Assembly: GCA_030529855.1 (NCBI GenBank)
Contig: JAUMWC010000005.1
Location: 1 to 64,000 of the forward strand
Origin: Gemella sp.
GTDB taxonomy: Bacteria; Bacillota; Bacilli; Staphylococcales; Gemellaceae
DNA length: 64,000 nt
Direction of reading: 5' to 3'
Shown here: positions 35,335 through 44,680 of the stretch, in pieces
How the letters are laid out: each line of letters starts with the position of its first letter
Numbering within the stretch: the first letter of the stretch is position 1
Notes under the pieces: model-generated
The model's input: the letters and a program-made list of their open reading frames with translations, nothing else
The model's database searches: none
Told to the model about the DNA's origin: nothing
Position numbers and translations under genes: made by a program

Positions 35335-36435
35335 ATGGCATTAACAGCAGGAATAGTAGGATTACCAAACGTAGGTAAATCAACATTATTTAACGCAATT
35401 ACAAAGGCAGGAGCTTTAGCAGCTAACTATCCTTTCGCGACAATCGATCCAAACGTAGGGAGTGTATTAGTTCCAGACGAAAGATTAAACAAATTAACAG
35501 AATTAGTAGAACCTAAAAAGACAGTTCCAACATCTTTTGAGTTTACTGATATCGCTGGTATCGTAAAAGGTGCATCTAAAGGTGAAGGTCTAGGAAACAA
35601 ATTCCTTAGCCACATCCGTGAAGTAGATGCAATTTGCCAAGTAGTTAGATGTTTTGAAGATGAGAACATTACTCACGTAGCAGGTGGAGTAGACCCAATC
35701 TATGATATCGAAGTAATTAACTTAGAGTTAGTTCTAGCAGATCTTGAAAGTGTTGAAAAACGTATCGGTCGTGTAGAAAAAATGGCTAGACAAAAAGATA
35801 AAGATGCAGTAGCAGAGCTTGCTGTTTTAGAAAAAGTACGTGATGTATTAAAAGAAGATAAACCAGCACGTGTTTTAGAATTTGATAAAGAAGAAGCTAA
35901 AATCGCAAAAGGATTACACTTACTAACTTTAAAACCAATGCTTTATGTAGCTAACGTATCAGAAGATGAATTAGGAAACGAAGATTCTAATAAACACTTA
36001 CAAGCAGTACGTGAATTTGCAGCTGCAGAAGGTTCAGAAGTAATTGTAGTATGTGCTAAGATTGAAGAAGAAATGGCTTCATTAGAAGATGAAGAAAAAG
36101 AAATGTTCCTAGAAGAATTAGGAATTAAAGAGTCGGGATTAGACCAATTAATTAAGGCATCTTACTCATTATTAGGATTAGCAACTTACTTCACAGCAGG
36201 GGTACAAGAAGTGCGTGCTTGGACATTCAGAAAAGGAATGCTTGCACCAGAATGTGCTGGTATCATTCACTCTGACTTTGAGCGTGGATTTATTCGTGCA
36301 GAAACAGTATCTTACGAAGATTTAGTAGAATACGGATCAATGCCTAAAGCAAAAGAAGCAGGTAAAGTAAGACTAGAAGGAAAAGAATACGAAGTTAAAG
36401 ATGGAGACATCATGTTATTCAGATTTAACGTTTAG
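35335..36435 (+). CDS. ychF: Redox-regulated ATPase YchF (Obg-like GTPase family)
   Basis: A 366-aa OBG-family P-loop NTPase. G1 GLPNVGKSTLFN, FATIDPNVG switch, G3 DIAGIVKGASKGEGLGNKFL, and the YchF NxxE-type G4 in YVANVSEDE. C-terminal TGS domain: GVQEVRAWTFRKGMLAPECAGIIHSDFERGFIRAE. Binds ribosomes and prefers ATP. AGGAG precedes ATG. In Bacilli it often follows DUF951; here it stands alone. Confidence 0.96.
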   Translation: MALTAGIVGLPNVGKSTLFNAITKAGALAANYPFATIDPNVGSVLVPDERLNKLTELVEPKKTVPTSFEFTDIAGIVKGASKGEGLGNKFLSHIREVDAICQVVRCFEDENITHVAGGVDPIYDIEVINLELVLADLESVEKRIGRVEKMARQKDKDAVAELAVLEKVRDVLKEDKPARVLEFDKEEAKIAKGLHLLTLKPMLYVANVSEDELGNEDSNKHLQAVREFAAAEGSEVIVVCAKIEEEMASLEDEEKEMFLEELGIKESGLDQLIKASYSLLGLATYFTAGVQEVRAWTFRKGMLAPECAGIIHSDFERGFIRAETVSYEDLVEYGSMPKAKEAGKVRLEGKEYEVKDGDIMLFRFNV

Positions 36436-36572
36436 AGTTAGTTGAAAAATCACAAACATCAAGTTTGTGATTTTTTTACTAACTTTTGTGCAGAAAAAAA
36501 TGTCCCGTGGACAATTTTTCTGTGAACCTTCGGTAGTTAGGAGAGCCACAAACGGAAGTTTGTGGTTTTTTG
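36436..36572 (+). other. Cluster of three hairpins with alternative outer arms
   Basis: H1 (36445-36475): TCACAAAC / GTTTGTGA stem with T run, the ychF terminator, enlarged by outer arms AGTTAGT (36436-36442) and ACTAACT (36478-36484). H2 (36491-36522): CAGAAAAA...TGTCC / GGACA...TTTTTCTG. H3 (36545-36572): GCCACAAAC-GGAA-GTTTGTGG and T run. CTAACT (36479-36484) can instead pair with AGTTAG (36535-36540) around H2, so two folds exclude each other. The remaining 36573-36746 is AT-rich with no gene seen. Confidence 0.6.
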
Positions 36573-36746
36573 TATACATGTTTGCAAGTTTTTTGGAGAA
36601 AATCGACAGGGAGATGATATAAAAAATATTGCAGATATAATATTTATACTTAAGGTTATAGGATTGGATATAGTATCTGTATTGTAGCACTCACCTTCTA
36701 AAACTATATTATAACAATAACTCATATATTTATAAGTGAAATAGTA

Positions 36747-36775
36747 TTGACAAGTCTGTACTGTATTGTTATAAT
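36747..36775 (+). promoter_or_regulatory. Promoter of the AEC transporter/D-LDH operon
   Basis: Perfect consensus TTGACA (36747-36752), 17 nt, TATAAT (36770-36775). CTGTATTGT occurs in the spacer and again at about 36679, and TGTATT/AATACA arms flank the -10, so a regulator may bind. Confidence 0.85.
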
Positions 36776-36824
36776 AATATCTGTAATACAACAATATCAA
36801 AAAAAAATAAAAGGAGGCTTTACC

Positions 36825-37856
36825 ATGGAAAACATGAGTAAAATAATTTTATCAGATACCTTTTTAGGTGCTATCTTTTCAACTATATCAATTATTTTAA
36901 TTGGGTACTATATTAGAAAGAAAAATATAGTTGGAGAAAATGCTGGAAAAGTATTAAGTAATATTATGCTATCTGTTACATTACCAGCTTTAGCTTTCCA
37001 AGCATTTATGACAAATATCACAAAAGAAACATTCACAACAGGATTAAACGTATTTATTTTTGGATTTATTGCATATGTGATATTAATATTCTTAGGTGAA
37101 TTGATTTTTGTTAAAATCAAAGGTGATAAAAAGACAACGATGTCAGTTTTAACTACATTTGGTTCTACAACATTCTTTGGGATACCAATTATTAACGGAT
37201 TCTTAGGAGCTGCTGGAACACTTTATGCTAATATTTTTAATATTGCTTACCGTGTGTTCTTATATTCTTATGGGTTAATAAGAATGAGTGGTACAAAATT
37301 TGAGAAAAAAAATCTTAAATCAATTTTCGGGAATCCGATAATTATTGCTACATTTGTAGGTTTAATTATTTGGATGTTCCAAAAACAAATGCCTCAAGTA
37401 TCATTTGTTGAAAATGGAAAAGAAGTGACATACGCATTTTTACGTATCGATAAAACAGTACCTTGGTTATTTGCGGCTATTAAATATTTAAGTGGATTAT
37501 CTTCGCCGATGGCTTGGCTTGCTATAGGTATTACTTTAGGAAATATTAAATTAGGAGCAGCTGTTAAGGATAAATTAGTATGGTTCTACAGCTTTGCAAA
37601 ATTAATGTTAGTACCAGCAATTTTTGTAGCTATAATCTTAGTTATCAAACCAATCTTACCAATGAGCTATGAAGCAGTGATGGCTATAATTATTATGTTA
37701 GCAACACCACCAGCAACAGTAGCAGTAGCATATGCTATTAAATATGAAAAAGAACCATTATTAGCAAGTAATGCTTCATTATTATCAACAGTATTAGCAG
37801 TAGCGGCTATCATATTCTGGATTATAGTTGGTACAGCACTAAAAGGATTCTTTTAA
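36825..37856 (+). CDS. AEC-family transporter
   Basis: A 343-aa auxin-efflux-carrier-like permease of about ten helices. It contains VLSNIMLSVTLPALAFQAFM, FGSTTFFGIPIINGFLGAAG and the family C-terminal ATPPATVAVAYAIKYEKEPLLASNASLLSTVLAV. AEC proteins carry malate or other organic acids in lactic-type bacteria. Co-transcription with a D-2-hydroxyacid dehydrogenase (37-nt gap) suggests export or import of a hydroxy- or keto-acid (inference). ATG 36825 has AAAGGAGG 8 nt upstream. Confidence 0.9.
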   Translation: MENMSKIILSDTFLGAIFSTISIILIGYYIRKKNIVGENAGKVLSNIMLSVTLPALAFQAFMTNITKETFTTGLNVFIFGFIAYVILIFLGELIFVKIKGDKKTTMSVLTTFGSTTFFGIPIINGFLGAAGTLYANIFNIAYRVFLYSYGLIRMSGTKFEKKNLKSIFGNPIIIATFVGLIIWMFQKQMPQVSFVENGKEVTYAFLRIDKTVPWLFAAIKYLSGLSSPMAWLAIGITLGNIKLGAAVKDKLVWFYSFAKLMLVPAIFVAIILVIKPILPMSYEAVMAIIIMLATPPATVAVAYAIKYEKEPLLASNASLLSTVLAVAAIIFWIIVGTALKGFF

Positions 37857-37893
37857 TTAAAATTTTATTTAGTTATTTTTAAGGAGAAGCATA

Positions 37894-38889
37894 ATGAGAG
37901 TTTTATGTTATGGAGTTAGAGATGTAGAGAAACCAATATTCGAAGAAGTTAATAATAAATTTAATTTCGAAATGACATTGGTTCCAAATTATGTGAAAAC
38001 AAAAGAAGATGTATTATTAGCAGAAGGATATGACTGTGTAATATTACGTGGTAACTGTTTAGCAAATAAAGAAAATTTAGATTTATATAAAGAACTAGGG
38101 GTTAAATATGTTCTAACGAGAACAGTAGGATTTGACCATATAGATGTAGCTTATGCTAATGAGATAGGAATCAAGACAGCCTATGTACCGGGTTATTCAC
38201 CAAATGCTATTGCAGAATTAGCTTTAACTTTAGGTATGACATTATTAAGAAATGTAGCCTATACAGCTAATAAAACAAGTAGAAAAGATTTCACTGTAGA
38301 TAGCCAAATGTTTGCGAAAGAAATTCGTAACTGTACAGTTGGGGTTGTAGGTATTGGTAGAATAGGTTTAACGTCTGCATCATTATTCAAAGGTTTAGGT
38401 GCTAATGTATTAGCGTATGATGCTTTTAAAAAAGATGGAGTAGATCACATTTGTACTCAAGTAGAACTTGATGAGTTAATAGCTAAGAGTGATATTATAA
38501 CTCTTCACTGTCCATACATTAAAGAAAACGGAAAAGTTGTTACTAAAGAATTCATTAGTAAAATGAAAGATGGAGCAATTTTAATAAATACTGCAAGAGG
38601 AGAATTACACGACCTTGATGCTGTAGTAGAAGCGTTAGAAAGCGGAAAACTTGCAGGAGCTGGATTGGACGTTCTAGAAGGTGAGTCAGCATTCTTCTTT
38701 AAAAATTTAGAAGGAGAAACTTTAGCTGACGAAAGAGTAGAGAAACTTGTTAATATGTATCCAAAAGTGTTAATTACGCCACATATGGGATCATATACAG
38801 ATGAAGCTGTATTAAACATGGTTGAGACAAGTTTTGAAAACTTAAAAGAATACATGGATACTGATTCATGTAAGAATGAAATTAAATAA
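37894..38889 (+). CDS. D-2-hydroxyacid dehydrogenase (D-lactate dehydrogenase-like)
   Basis: A 331-aa NAD-dependent dehydrogenase. Substrate-loop [16 protein letters not shown], Rossmann [20 protein letters not shown] with Asp acceptor [22 protein letters not shown] (catalytic Arg), the Glu in [10 protein letters not shown] and catalytic His in [14 protein letters not shown]. Overall similar to D-LDH/D-hydroxyisocaproate dehydrogenases. Reduces a 2-keto acid to the D-hydroxy acid. Last gene of the operon with the AEC transporter. Confidence 0.9.
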   Translation: MRVLCYGVRDVEKPIFEEVNNKFNFEMTLVPNYVKTKEDVLLAEGYDCVILRGNCLANKENLDLYKELGVKYVLTRTVGFDHIDVAYANEIGIKTAYVPGYSPNAIAELALTLGMTLLRNVAYTANKTSRKDFTVDSQMFAKEIRNCTVGVVGIGRIGLTSASLFKGLGANVLAYDAFKKDGVDHICTQVELDELIAKSDIITLHCPYIKENGKVVTKEFISKMKDGAILINTARGELHDLDAVVEALESGKLAGAGLDVLEGESAFFFKNLEGETLADERVEKLVNMYPKVLITPHMGSYTDEAVLNMVETSFENLKEYMDTDSCKNEIK

Positions 38890-38903
38890 TAAATTAATAT
38901 GAG

Positions 38904-38932
38904 CAAGGTTGCTATTAAGTGACCTTGTTTTT
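38904..38932 (+). terminator. Terminator of the AEC/D-LDH operon
   Basis: CAAGGT / ACCTTG stem with a large loop, followed by five T; modest. Confidence 0.6.
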
Positions 38933-38953
38933 ATGTTTTAAAATAAATAATAT

Positions 38954-38987
38954 TTTGATTTACTTTTTGAAATCAAAGCAGTATACT
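38954..38987 (+). promoter_or_regulatory. Promoter with overlapping dyad before the alpha/beta hydrolase
   Basis: TTTACT (38959-38964), 17 nt, TATACT (38982-38987). A perfect dyad TTTGATTT-N8-AAATCAAA (38954-38961 / 38970-38977) covers the -35 region. Confidence 0.55.
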
Positions 38988-39034
38988 AATATAAGGTTTG
39001 ATAACCAAACGAATTTAATGATTAGGAGACTAGG

Positions 39035-39997
39035 ATGCAATTTATTAAGAAATTTAAGAAATGGATACTTTCATTTTTTGCGATAATCTTACTTGCGGGA
39101 TCATGGTTTGTAGGAGATTATTTCTACAACTTTGCTTTGAATCCTGCTGTAAGTAAAGCGGGAGTAACAGGACAAGATTCTGATGGAGTAGAAGATACTA
39201 GAAAAATAGAAAATCAGAAATGGTTTGACGCTACTGCTAAAGAACAAGAAATGAAATCTGTAACGGGAGCAAATTTAAAAGGTTATACTTTTACACACGA
39301 AGGACAAGATAAAAAATGGGTAGTTGTTACTCATGGTTTTACTAGTTCAGCCAAAGATGCAGTTAACTTTATTAAAGGATTTTACGATAAAGGCTATAAT
39401 GTATTTGCGCCAGATCTAATCGCTCATGGTAAGAGTGAAGGGGAAGCATATTCAATGGGAGGATATGATTCGGATGATTTAGTAAACTGGGTAAAGAAAA
39501 TATCTGCTGAAAATAATAATCCAGATATAGTTTTATTTGGAGTGTCTATGGGAGCTGCAACAACTATGAATTCTTTAAATAAAGGACTTCCTGAAAATGT
39601 TAAAGGATTTATAGAAGACTCTGGATACGTAAGCCTTAATGAAGAGTTTACTCATCAATTAGATAAATTATTTGGATTACCATCATTCCCAGTTATCCCA
39701 TTAGCCAACTTTGTAACAGGAGTTAAAGCTGATTATAATTTTGGAGATGTAGATGCGACAGAAGCTTTGAAATCTAATAAGTTACCGGCATTAATTTTAC
39801 ACGGGGATCAAGATGGATTTGTTCCTTTATCACAAGGTCAAAAGGCACACGATTTATTAACATCATACAAAGAAATTCATGTATTTAAAGATGCTAAACA
39901 TGTTAAAGCAGAGAGAAAATACAATGAAGAATACTGGAGTAATGTAGAAAACTTTTTAAATAAAGTATTTTCTGGAGAAATAACAAAAACAAATTAA
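39035..39997 (+). CDS. Membrane-anchored alpha/beta hydrolase
   Basis: A 320-aa protein. An N-terminal helix (about 9-30, ILSFFAIILLAGSWFVG) anchors it with the hydrolase outside. Oxyanion region VVTHGFTSSAKDA, NVFAPDLIAHGKSEG, nucleophile elbow FGVSMGAAT, acid region LILHGDQDGFVP and His in DAKHVKAE: a full Ser-Asp-His triad. Similar to YqkD/BAAT-type exported hydrolases of Bacilli. Substrate unknown. Monocistronic. Confidence 0.88.
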   Translation: MQFIKKFKKWILSFFAIILLAGSWFVGDYFYNFALNPAVSKAGVTGQDSDGVEDTRKIENQKWFDATAKEQEMKSVTGANLKGYTFTHEGQDKKWVVVTHGFTSSAKDAVNFIKGFYDKGYNVFAPDLIAHGKSEGEAYSMGGYDSDDLVNWVKKISAENNNPDIVLFGVSMGAATTMNSLNKGLPENVKGFIEDSGYVSLNEEFTHQLDKLFGLPSFPVIPLANFVTGVKADYNFGDVDATEALKSNKLPALILHGDQDGFVPLSQGQKAHDLLTSYKEIHVFKDAKHVKAERKYNEEYWSNVENFLNKVFSGEITKTN

Positions 39998-40006
39998 TAG
40001 TAAAGT

Positions 40007-40040
40007 AAAGATTCCTAGAAAATTTTTCTAGGAATCTTTT
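40007..40040. terminator. Bidirectional terminator between the hydrolase and DUF3021 genes
   Basis: AAAGATTCCTAGAAAA / TTTTCTAGGAATCTTT, 16-bp stem with a 1-nt centre, A/T flanks, between convergent genes. Confidence 0.88.
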
Positions 40041-40458
40041 ATAGTTTTGAATTTATTTTTTTTATTTCGTATTTTCTATATAGATACATAAAGATATATA
40101 CGATAATATATATGGAATTCACAGTAGTAAGAATTATGATTAGAGAAGATCCGCCTAAAATAAATAGATTTAGTAATATTAATGAAGTAAGTATTATTGA
40201 ATAGTGGCTCAAAGTTTGTACTAAAAGATTTTTATCTGTTTTAAAAATATTAGATGAAAATCCTTGTATAATCCCAACAACAGCATATAGAATATTTTGT
40301 GCATTGATAGCTGCCAGTTCAGTAGAAAACATTTCTCTAAAAGGAGAAAAACTAGTTACATAATCAGTAGCGGATAAATTATGACTAAGTAGATGAAAGA
40401 AATTTCCAAGTCCAATACCTAGTAGTGAATAGATAATAAATTGTTTAATAAATTTCAT
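40039..40458 (-). CDS. DUF3021 family membrane protein
   Basis: A 139-aa protein with four hydrophobic segments (about 7-25, 45-66, 82-100 and 104-126). It contains the SHYSIILTS helix start typical of DUF3021. Encoded 9 nt after a LytTR regulator, the standard gene pair in Firmicutes, where the membrane protein is thought to antagonise the LytTR partner (LtrBC-type inhibition). That role is inferred here. Confidence 0.87.
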   Translation of the reverse strand: MKFIKQFIIYSLLGIGLGNFFHLLSHNLSATDYVTSFSPFREMFSTELAAINAQNILYAVVGIIQGFSSNIFKTDKNLLVQTLSHYSIILTSLILLNLFILGGSSLIIILTTVNSIYIIVYIFMYLYRKYEIKKINSKL

Positions 40459-40467
40459 AATAACCTC

Positions 40468-40905
40468 CTATATATTTAGTTTTTCTTTGAAATTTTTTAT
40501 AGCTCTTCTCGAAACGAAAGTAGTATCTCCGTTTTTAAAAATTAACTTGATATTACCACTAAAAGAGAAGTCTAGTTTTTTGATAAAATTAATATTTACA
40601 ATTTCACTTTGAGATATTTTTATAAAATCACTGCTTAAAATATTTTCAAATTCATAGAGCCTTTGCTTACTAGAATAAGTTTTATTATTAGTAGTAGTTA
40701 TATAAATTTTTCTATTTTCTATAAAAATTCTCATAATATTTTCTTGTTTAAGGAATTCGATCTCACTTTCTAAGTAGGCTGAGATAGTTGTTTCATTTTC
40801 TTCAACAATATCAATTATTTTTTGTATTTTACTATCAATTTCTTTTGTGAATATTTTTATAAGGCTTTCTTTAAAGTTAAAATCTTTAATTATTTCTAAT
40901 TTCAT
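40468..40905 (-). CDS. LytTR DNA-binding regulator
   Basis: A 145-aa protein without a receiver domain. The C-terminal LytTR domain: ENIMRIFIENRKIYITTTNNKTYSSKQRLYEFENILSSDFIKISQSEIVNINFIKKLD and NGDTTFVSRRAIKNFKEKL. The N-terminal 45 aa form a helix-rich part. Paired with DUF3021. AAAGGAGAATTC precedes ATG on the minus strand. No convincing promoter pair was found upstream. Confidence 0.9.
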   Translation of the reverse strand: MKLEIIKDFNFKESLIKIFTKEIDSKIQKIIDIVEENETTISAYLESEIEFLKQENIMRIFIENRKIYITTTNNKTYSSKQRLYEFENILSSDFIKISQSEIVNINFIKKLDFSFSGNIKLIFKNGDTTFVSRRAIKNFKEKLNI

Positions 40906-41060
40906 ATGAATTCTCCTTTCTTTTACTTAAATTGTATATTATGTACTTATACATGTCTATATTGATTGACTATCTGGTAGTTATTATCGTTTAAGTGTAT
41001 ATAAATAATATCGTCAAATATAAAATTCCAAAAAATAACTATTAAAGTCAGAAAATTATA

Positions 41061-41089
41061 TTTACAAATCCTTCTCGTAGGAGTATAAT
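41061..41089 (+). promoter_or_regulatory. Promoter of the DUF4097 gene
   Basis: TTTACA (41061-41066), 17 nt, TATAAT (41084-41089). Confidence 0.75.
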
Positions 41090-41116
41090 TAAGAAAAGTA
41101 GATAAGGAGAATTATT

Positions 41117-41758
41117 ATGAAAGTATTTATTGATAAACTTAAAGAAAAATTGACTTTAGAAGATGATAATGCAGAGAAAACTGTTGTAGAGTTAGAGAAT
41201 TTTTCAAAAATTAATTTGAAATCTAATACTTCAAATGTAGTAATAGAAAAAGATGATGTTGAAAAGCCACGACTAGAGTATGTTGAAAGAGAAAAAGTTA
41301 GCCTTGATTTTAGTGTTAGTCATGGAGAATTGACTGTAGTTCAAAAAGTGAAATTCCATTTCTCTTTTGGTCCTAATAATTATAACTCTAAACTAAGGGT
41401 TGTAGTTCCAAGAAATTTTGACTTAGAAAGTGTTAAATTAGAAGTAGATGCTGGTAATGTTAAGATAAGAGATTTAGATCTACAAGAAGTTTTTATGGAT
41501 ATAAACGCAGGGAACTTGAAGGTGGAAGATACCAAGGTTGAGAACTTTAAACTAGAATCGAATGCAGGTAATGTTAAATTAGAAAATGTAAGTAGTTCTG
41601 ATAATAAATTAGAACTAAATGCAGGGAATATAAAATTAAAAGATTCTAATCTAAATAAAGGGAAAATTGAAGTCAATGCAGGAAATATAAAAATAGATAA
41701 TTCTTTACTTGATAATGTTGAATTAGACGTAAATGCAGGTAAAGTAAAGTATATCTAG
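41117..41758 (+). CDS. DUF4097 beta-helix repeat protein
   Basis: A 213-aa protein without signal or membrane helix. The N-terminal part (1-90) contains SKINLKSNTSNVVIEKDD. From about 105 on, five rungs of 17-20 aa repeat the motif (D/N)AGN(V/I/L)K(I/L/V)xxxxL, as in right-handed or single-stranded beta-helices of DUF4097. The family often goes with envelope stress or PspC-like modules; no such neighbour is seen. The LytTR/DUF3021 pair is divergent from it. Function unknown. Confidence 0.85.
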   Translation: MKVFIDKLKEKLTLEDDNAEKTVVELENFSKINLKSNTSNVVIEKDDVEKPRLEYVEREKVSLDFSVSHGELTVVQKVKFHFSFGPNNYNSKLRVVVPRNFDLESVKLEVDAGNVKIRDLDLQEVFMDINAGNLKVEDTKVENFKLESNAGNVKLENVSSSDNKLELNAGNIKLKDSNLNKGKIEVNAGNIKIDNSLLDNVELDVNAGKVKYI

Positions 41759-41760
41759 TA

Positions 41761-41788
41761 AATTCTACCGATTAAGGTCGGTAGAATT
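41761..41788 (+). terminator. Terminator of the DUF4097 gene
   Basis: AATTCTACCG / CGGTAGAATT stem with an 8-nt loop; short T tract. Confidence 0.65.
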
Positions 41789-41875
41789 ATTTGTTTATAA
41801 TTAAATAGTTTTTTAATAAATTAATACTAGAATATGGTACAATATGTATGAATAAATTTTTAGGAGTAGAAGATT

Positions 41876-42841
41876 ATGTATTCTAGAAATCTTTATCCAG
41901 AATTAAAAGAAAATTTTAAAAAGTATATAAAAGTAGATGACACTCATGAGATTTACTATGAAGAATCTGGTAATCCAAATGGTTATCCAGTAGTCTTTCT
42001 TCATGGTGGACCAGGTGGAGCATCATCGCCGACAAGTAGAAGATATTTTGATCCGAAATTTTATAGAATAATAGTTTTTGATCAAAGGGGTTCTGGTTAT
42101 TCTAAACCACATGCATCCTTAGAAAATAATGATACTTGGCATATTATAGAAGATATGGAAAAAATAAGGGAAGCTGAAGGGATAGACAAGTGGCTAGTCT
42201 TTGGAGGATCTTGGGGTTCTACCTTAGCCTTATGTTATGCAATTAAACACAGCGATAGGGTTAGTGGTCTTGTCTTGAGAGGTATATTCTTAGGAAGGCA
42301 GGAAGATATTGACTGGATTTATGAAGTAGGTGGAGCGTCTAATATACAACCAGAGGCCTTTGAAAAATATATAGAATTAGTTGATGAAAAAGATAGACAT
42401 GATGTAGTATCTGCCTACTATAAACTTTTAACAAGTGATGACAAAGAAATAAGGGAAGAAGCTGCTAGACGCTGGTCGGTTTGGGAAGGTTCTATAGTAA
42501 CCTTATTACCGGATCCAGAAGTTACATCATCTTTTGCTAAGATAGATAAGGCCTTGTCTATGGCGAGAATTGAATGTCATTTTTGGATGAATAAAATGTT
42601 TTGGGAAGATGATAATTATATCTTAAATAATGCTCATAAGATAGCAGATATTCCTACTTATATTGTACATGGTCGTTATGATATCGATTGTAGAGTAGTA
42701 GGAGCTTATGAATTAAGTAAGAAATTAAATAATTGTGATTTAAATATTGTTGCCGATGCTGGTCATTCAGCTATAGAACCAGGAATTATTGATGGACTTG
42801 TTAGGGCAACAGATGAATTTAAAAATATTTTAGGAGATTAA
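41876..42841 (+). CDS. pip: Proline iminopeptidase (S33)
   Basis: A 321-aa alpha/beta hydrolase. HGGPGGASSPTSRRYFDP (oxyanion HGGPG), VFDQRGSGYSKPHA, nucleophile FGGSWGSTLALCYA, acid VHGRYDIDCR and His in ADAGHSA. Removes N-terminal proline from peptides. Directly precedes an X-Pro aminopeptidase (4-nt gap), so the operon is a proline-peptide degradation unit. A TG-G-TACAAT -10 element lies at 41835-41843. Confidence 0.94.
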   Translation: MYSRNLYPELKENFKKYIKVDDTHEIYYEESGNPNGYPVVFLHGGPGGASSPTSRRYFDPKFYRIIVFDQRGSGYSKPHASLENNDTWHIIEDMEKIREAEGIDKWLVFGGSWGSTLALCYAIKHSDRVSGLVLRGIFLGRQEDIDWIYEVGGASNIQPEAFEKYIELVDEKDRHDVVSAYYKLLTSDDKEIREEAARRWSVWEGSIVTLLPDPEVTSSFAKIDKALSMARIECHFWMNKMFWEDDNYILNNAHKIADIPTYIVHGRYDIDCRVVGAYELSKKLNNCDLNIVADAGHSAIEPGIIDGLVRATDEFKNILGD

Positions 42842-42845
42842 GTTT

Positions 42846-44645
42846 ATGTACGTAAATGAAAGATTAGCTGCTTTAAGACAGCTTATGAAAGAAAGAGAAA
42901 TTGATATATATTTAATTCCAACTGCAGATTTCCATAATAGTGAAAATGTTGGAGACTACTTTAAAGCTCGTGAGTATATGAGTGGATTCACTGGTTCGGC
43001 AGGAACTGTAGTAGTAACTAAAGATTACGCTGGTCTATGGACGGATGGAAGATATTTCTTACAAGCAGACAAAGAATTAGCAGGAACAAGAATAGAGCTT
43101 CAAAAAATGGGAGAAGAAGGTACTCCAACGATAGCTGACTTCATAGTGGATACAATGCCTAAAGGTGGTAAATTAGGTTTTGATGGAAGAGTAGTAATGT
43201 ATGGAGAAGGTAAGAATTTAGCAGCTAGGTTGAAAAGAAAAGAAGCAAGTATTGTTTATGATTTAGACCTTGTTGGTGAAGTTTGGAAGGATAGACCATC
43301 ATTGTCAAAAAACAAGGCATTTGCTTTATCTTTAGAACAAGCTGGGGAAAGTGTAGCAGATAAATTAAAACGTGTTAGAGAAGAGATGTTATCTTATGGA
43401 GCCAATGCCCACATTATTACAAGTCTTGATGATACAGGTTGGTTACTTAACATAAGGGGAACAGATGTAGAATTTTTCCCATTACTATTAAGTTATACAA
43501 TTGTATATGAAAACAAAGTAGAATTATATGTAGACGAAAGTAAATTATCTGATGAAATAAAGGTAGATCTGGCTAAAGATAAGATAATCTTAAAAGACTA
43601 TAATGAAGTATATGATGCAGTAAAAGAATTCACTTATTCAGATGTTGTTTTAGTAGACCCAGATTTATTAAACTATGCAATCTACAATAATATTCCTAAG
43701 GAAGTTATACTTGTAGAAAAGAGAAATCCTACTATTCTAATGAAAGCTATGAAAAATGAAGTAGAAGTTTCTAACATAATCAAAGCTCACATCAAAGATG
43801 GAGTAGCTCATACTAAATTTATTTACTGGTTGAAAGAACTAGTTAAATCTGGAAAACTTGAAGAAGAAACAGAAATGTCAGCATCAGATAAGTTAGTAGA
43901 ATTTAGAAAATCCCAAGGTGACTATATCTTCCCATCGTTCTCTCCAATTTTTGGACATGGACCTAATGGGGCAATTATTCACTATTCATCATCACCAGAG
44001 ACTAATAGAAAATTAACAGAAGGTACTTTCTTGTTAACAGATTCTGGATCGCACTTTATGCAAGGTTCAACAGATATAACAAGAACACACGCTTTAGGAG
44101 AAGTTCCAGCAGGATTAAAATCTGATTACACAAGAGTTTTAAAAGCAAATCTATCGCTATCAAAGATTAAATTTATTGAAGGTATTGCTGGACAAAATGT
44201 TGACATTTTAGCAAGACAACACCTGTGGGCGAATTACCAAGATTACAGACATGGAACAGGACATGGTGTGGGATATATTGGAAACATTCATGAAGGTCCT
44301 GCTAATATTCGCTGGCAAGTTCCTGCAAGTGGACAGGTAGAACCACTTAGAGAAGGTATGATTCTAAGTAATGAACCAGGTTTATATATTGCAGGTTCTC
44401 ATGGAATCAGGTTAGAAAATGAATTACTTGTAAGAAAAACTGTAAAAAATGACTTTGGTCAATTTATGGAATTCGAAGTTATTACTTATGTTCCATTTGA
44501 TTTAGAAGCTATTGATTTATCTCTTATGACAGATGTAGATAGAGAAGAACTTAATAAATATCACGCAAGAGTATATGAGTTGGTTTCACCACATTTAACA
44601 GAAGAAGAAAAAGTTTGGCTAAGAGAAGCGACTAGAGAAATTTAA
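42846..44645 (+). CDS. Xaa-Pro aminopeptidase (M24B)
   Basis: A 599-aa three-domain eukaryote-type aminopeptidase P: two creatinase N-domains (about 1-300), then the pita-bread catalytic domain. Metal ligands in LLTDSGSHFMQGSTDITRT (D-x-G...D), GTGHGVGYIGNIHEGP (H), LSNEPGLYIAG (E) and RLENELLV (E). Cleaves an N-terminal residue preceding proline. Co-transcribed with pip. Confidence 0.94.
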   Translation: MYVNERLAALRQLMKEREIDIYLIPTADFHNSENVGDYFKAREYMSGFTGSAGTVVVTKDYAGLWTDGRYFLQADKELAGTRIELQKMGEEGTPTIADFIVDTMPKGGKLGFDGRVVMYGEGKNLAARLKRKEASIVYDLDLVGEVWKDRPSLSKNKAFALSLEQAGESVADKLKRVREEMLSYGANAHIITSLDDTGWLLNIRGTDVEFFPLLLSYTIVYENKVELYVDESKLSDEIKVDLAKDKIILKDYNEVYDAVKEFTYSDVVLVDPDLLNYAIYNNIPKEVILVEKRNPTILMKAMKNEVEVSNIIKAHIKDGVAHTKFIYWLKELVKSGKLEEETEMSASDKLVEFRKSQGDYIFPSFSPIFGHGPNGAIIHYSSSPETNRKLTEGTFLLTDSGSHFMQGSTDITRTHALGEVPAGLKSDYTRVLKANLSLSKIKFIEGIAGQNVDILARQHLWANYQDYRHGTGHGVGYIGNIHEGPANIRWQVPASGQVEPLREGMILSNEPGLYIAGSHGIRLENELLVRKTVKNDFGQFMEFEVITYVPFDLEAIDLSLMTDVDREELNKYHARVYELVSPHLTEEEKVWLREATREI

Positions 44646-44649
44646 TATA

Positions 44650-44676
44650 AAAGGCACGGAGTGGATCCGTGCCTTT
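44650..44676 (+). terminator. Terminator of pip/aminopeptidase operon
   Basis: AAAGGCACGGA / TCCGTGCCTTT 11-bp perfect stem; weak T tail. Confidence 0.8.
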
Positions 44677-44680
44677 ATGT

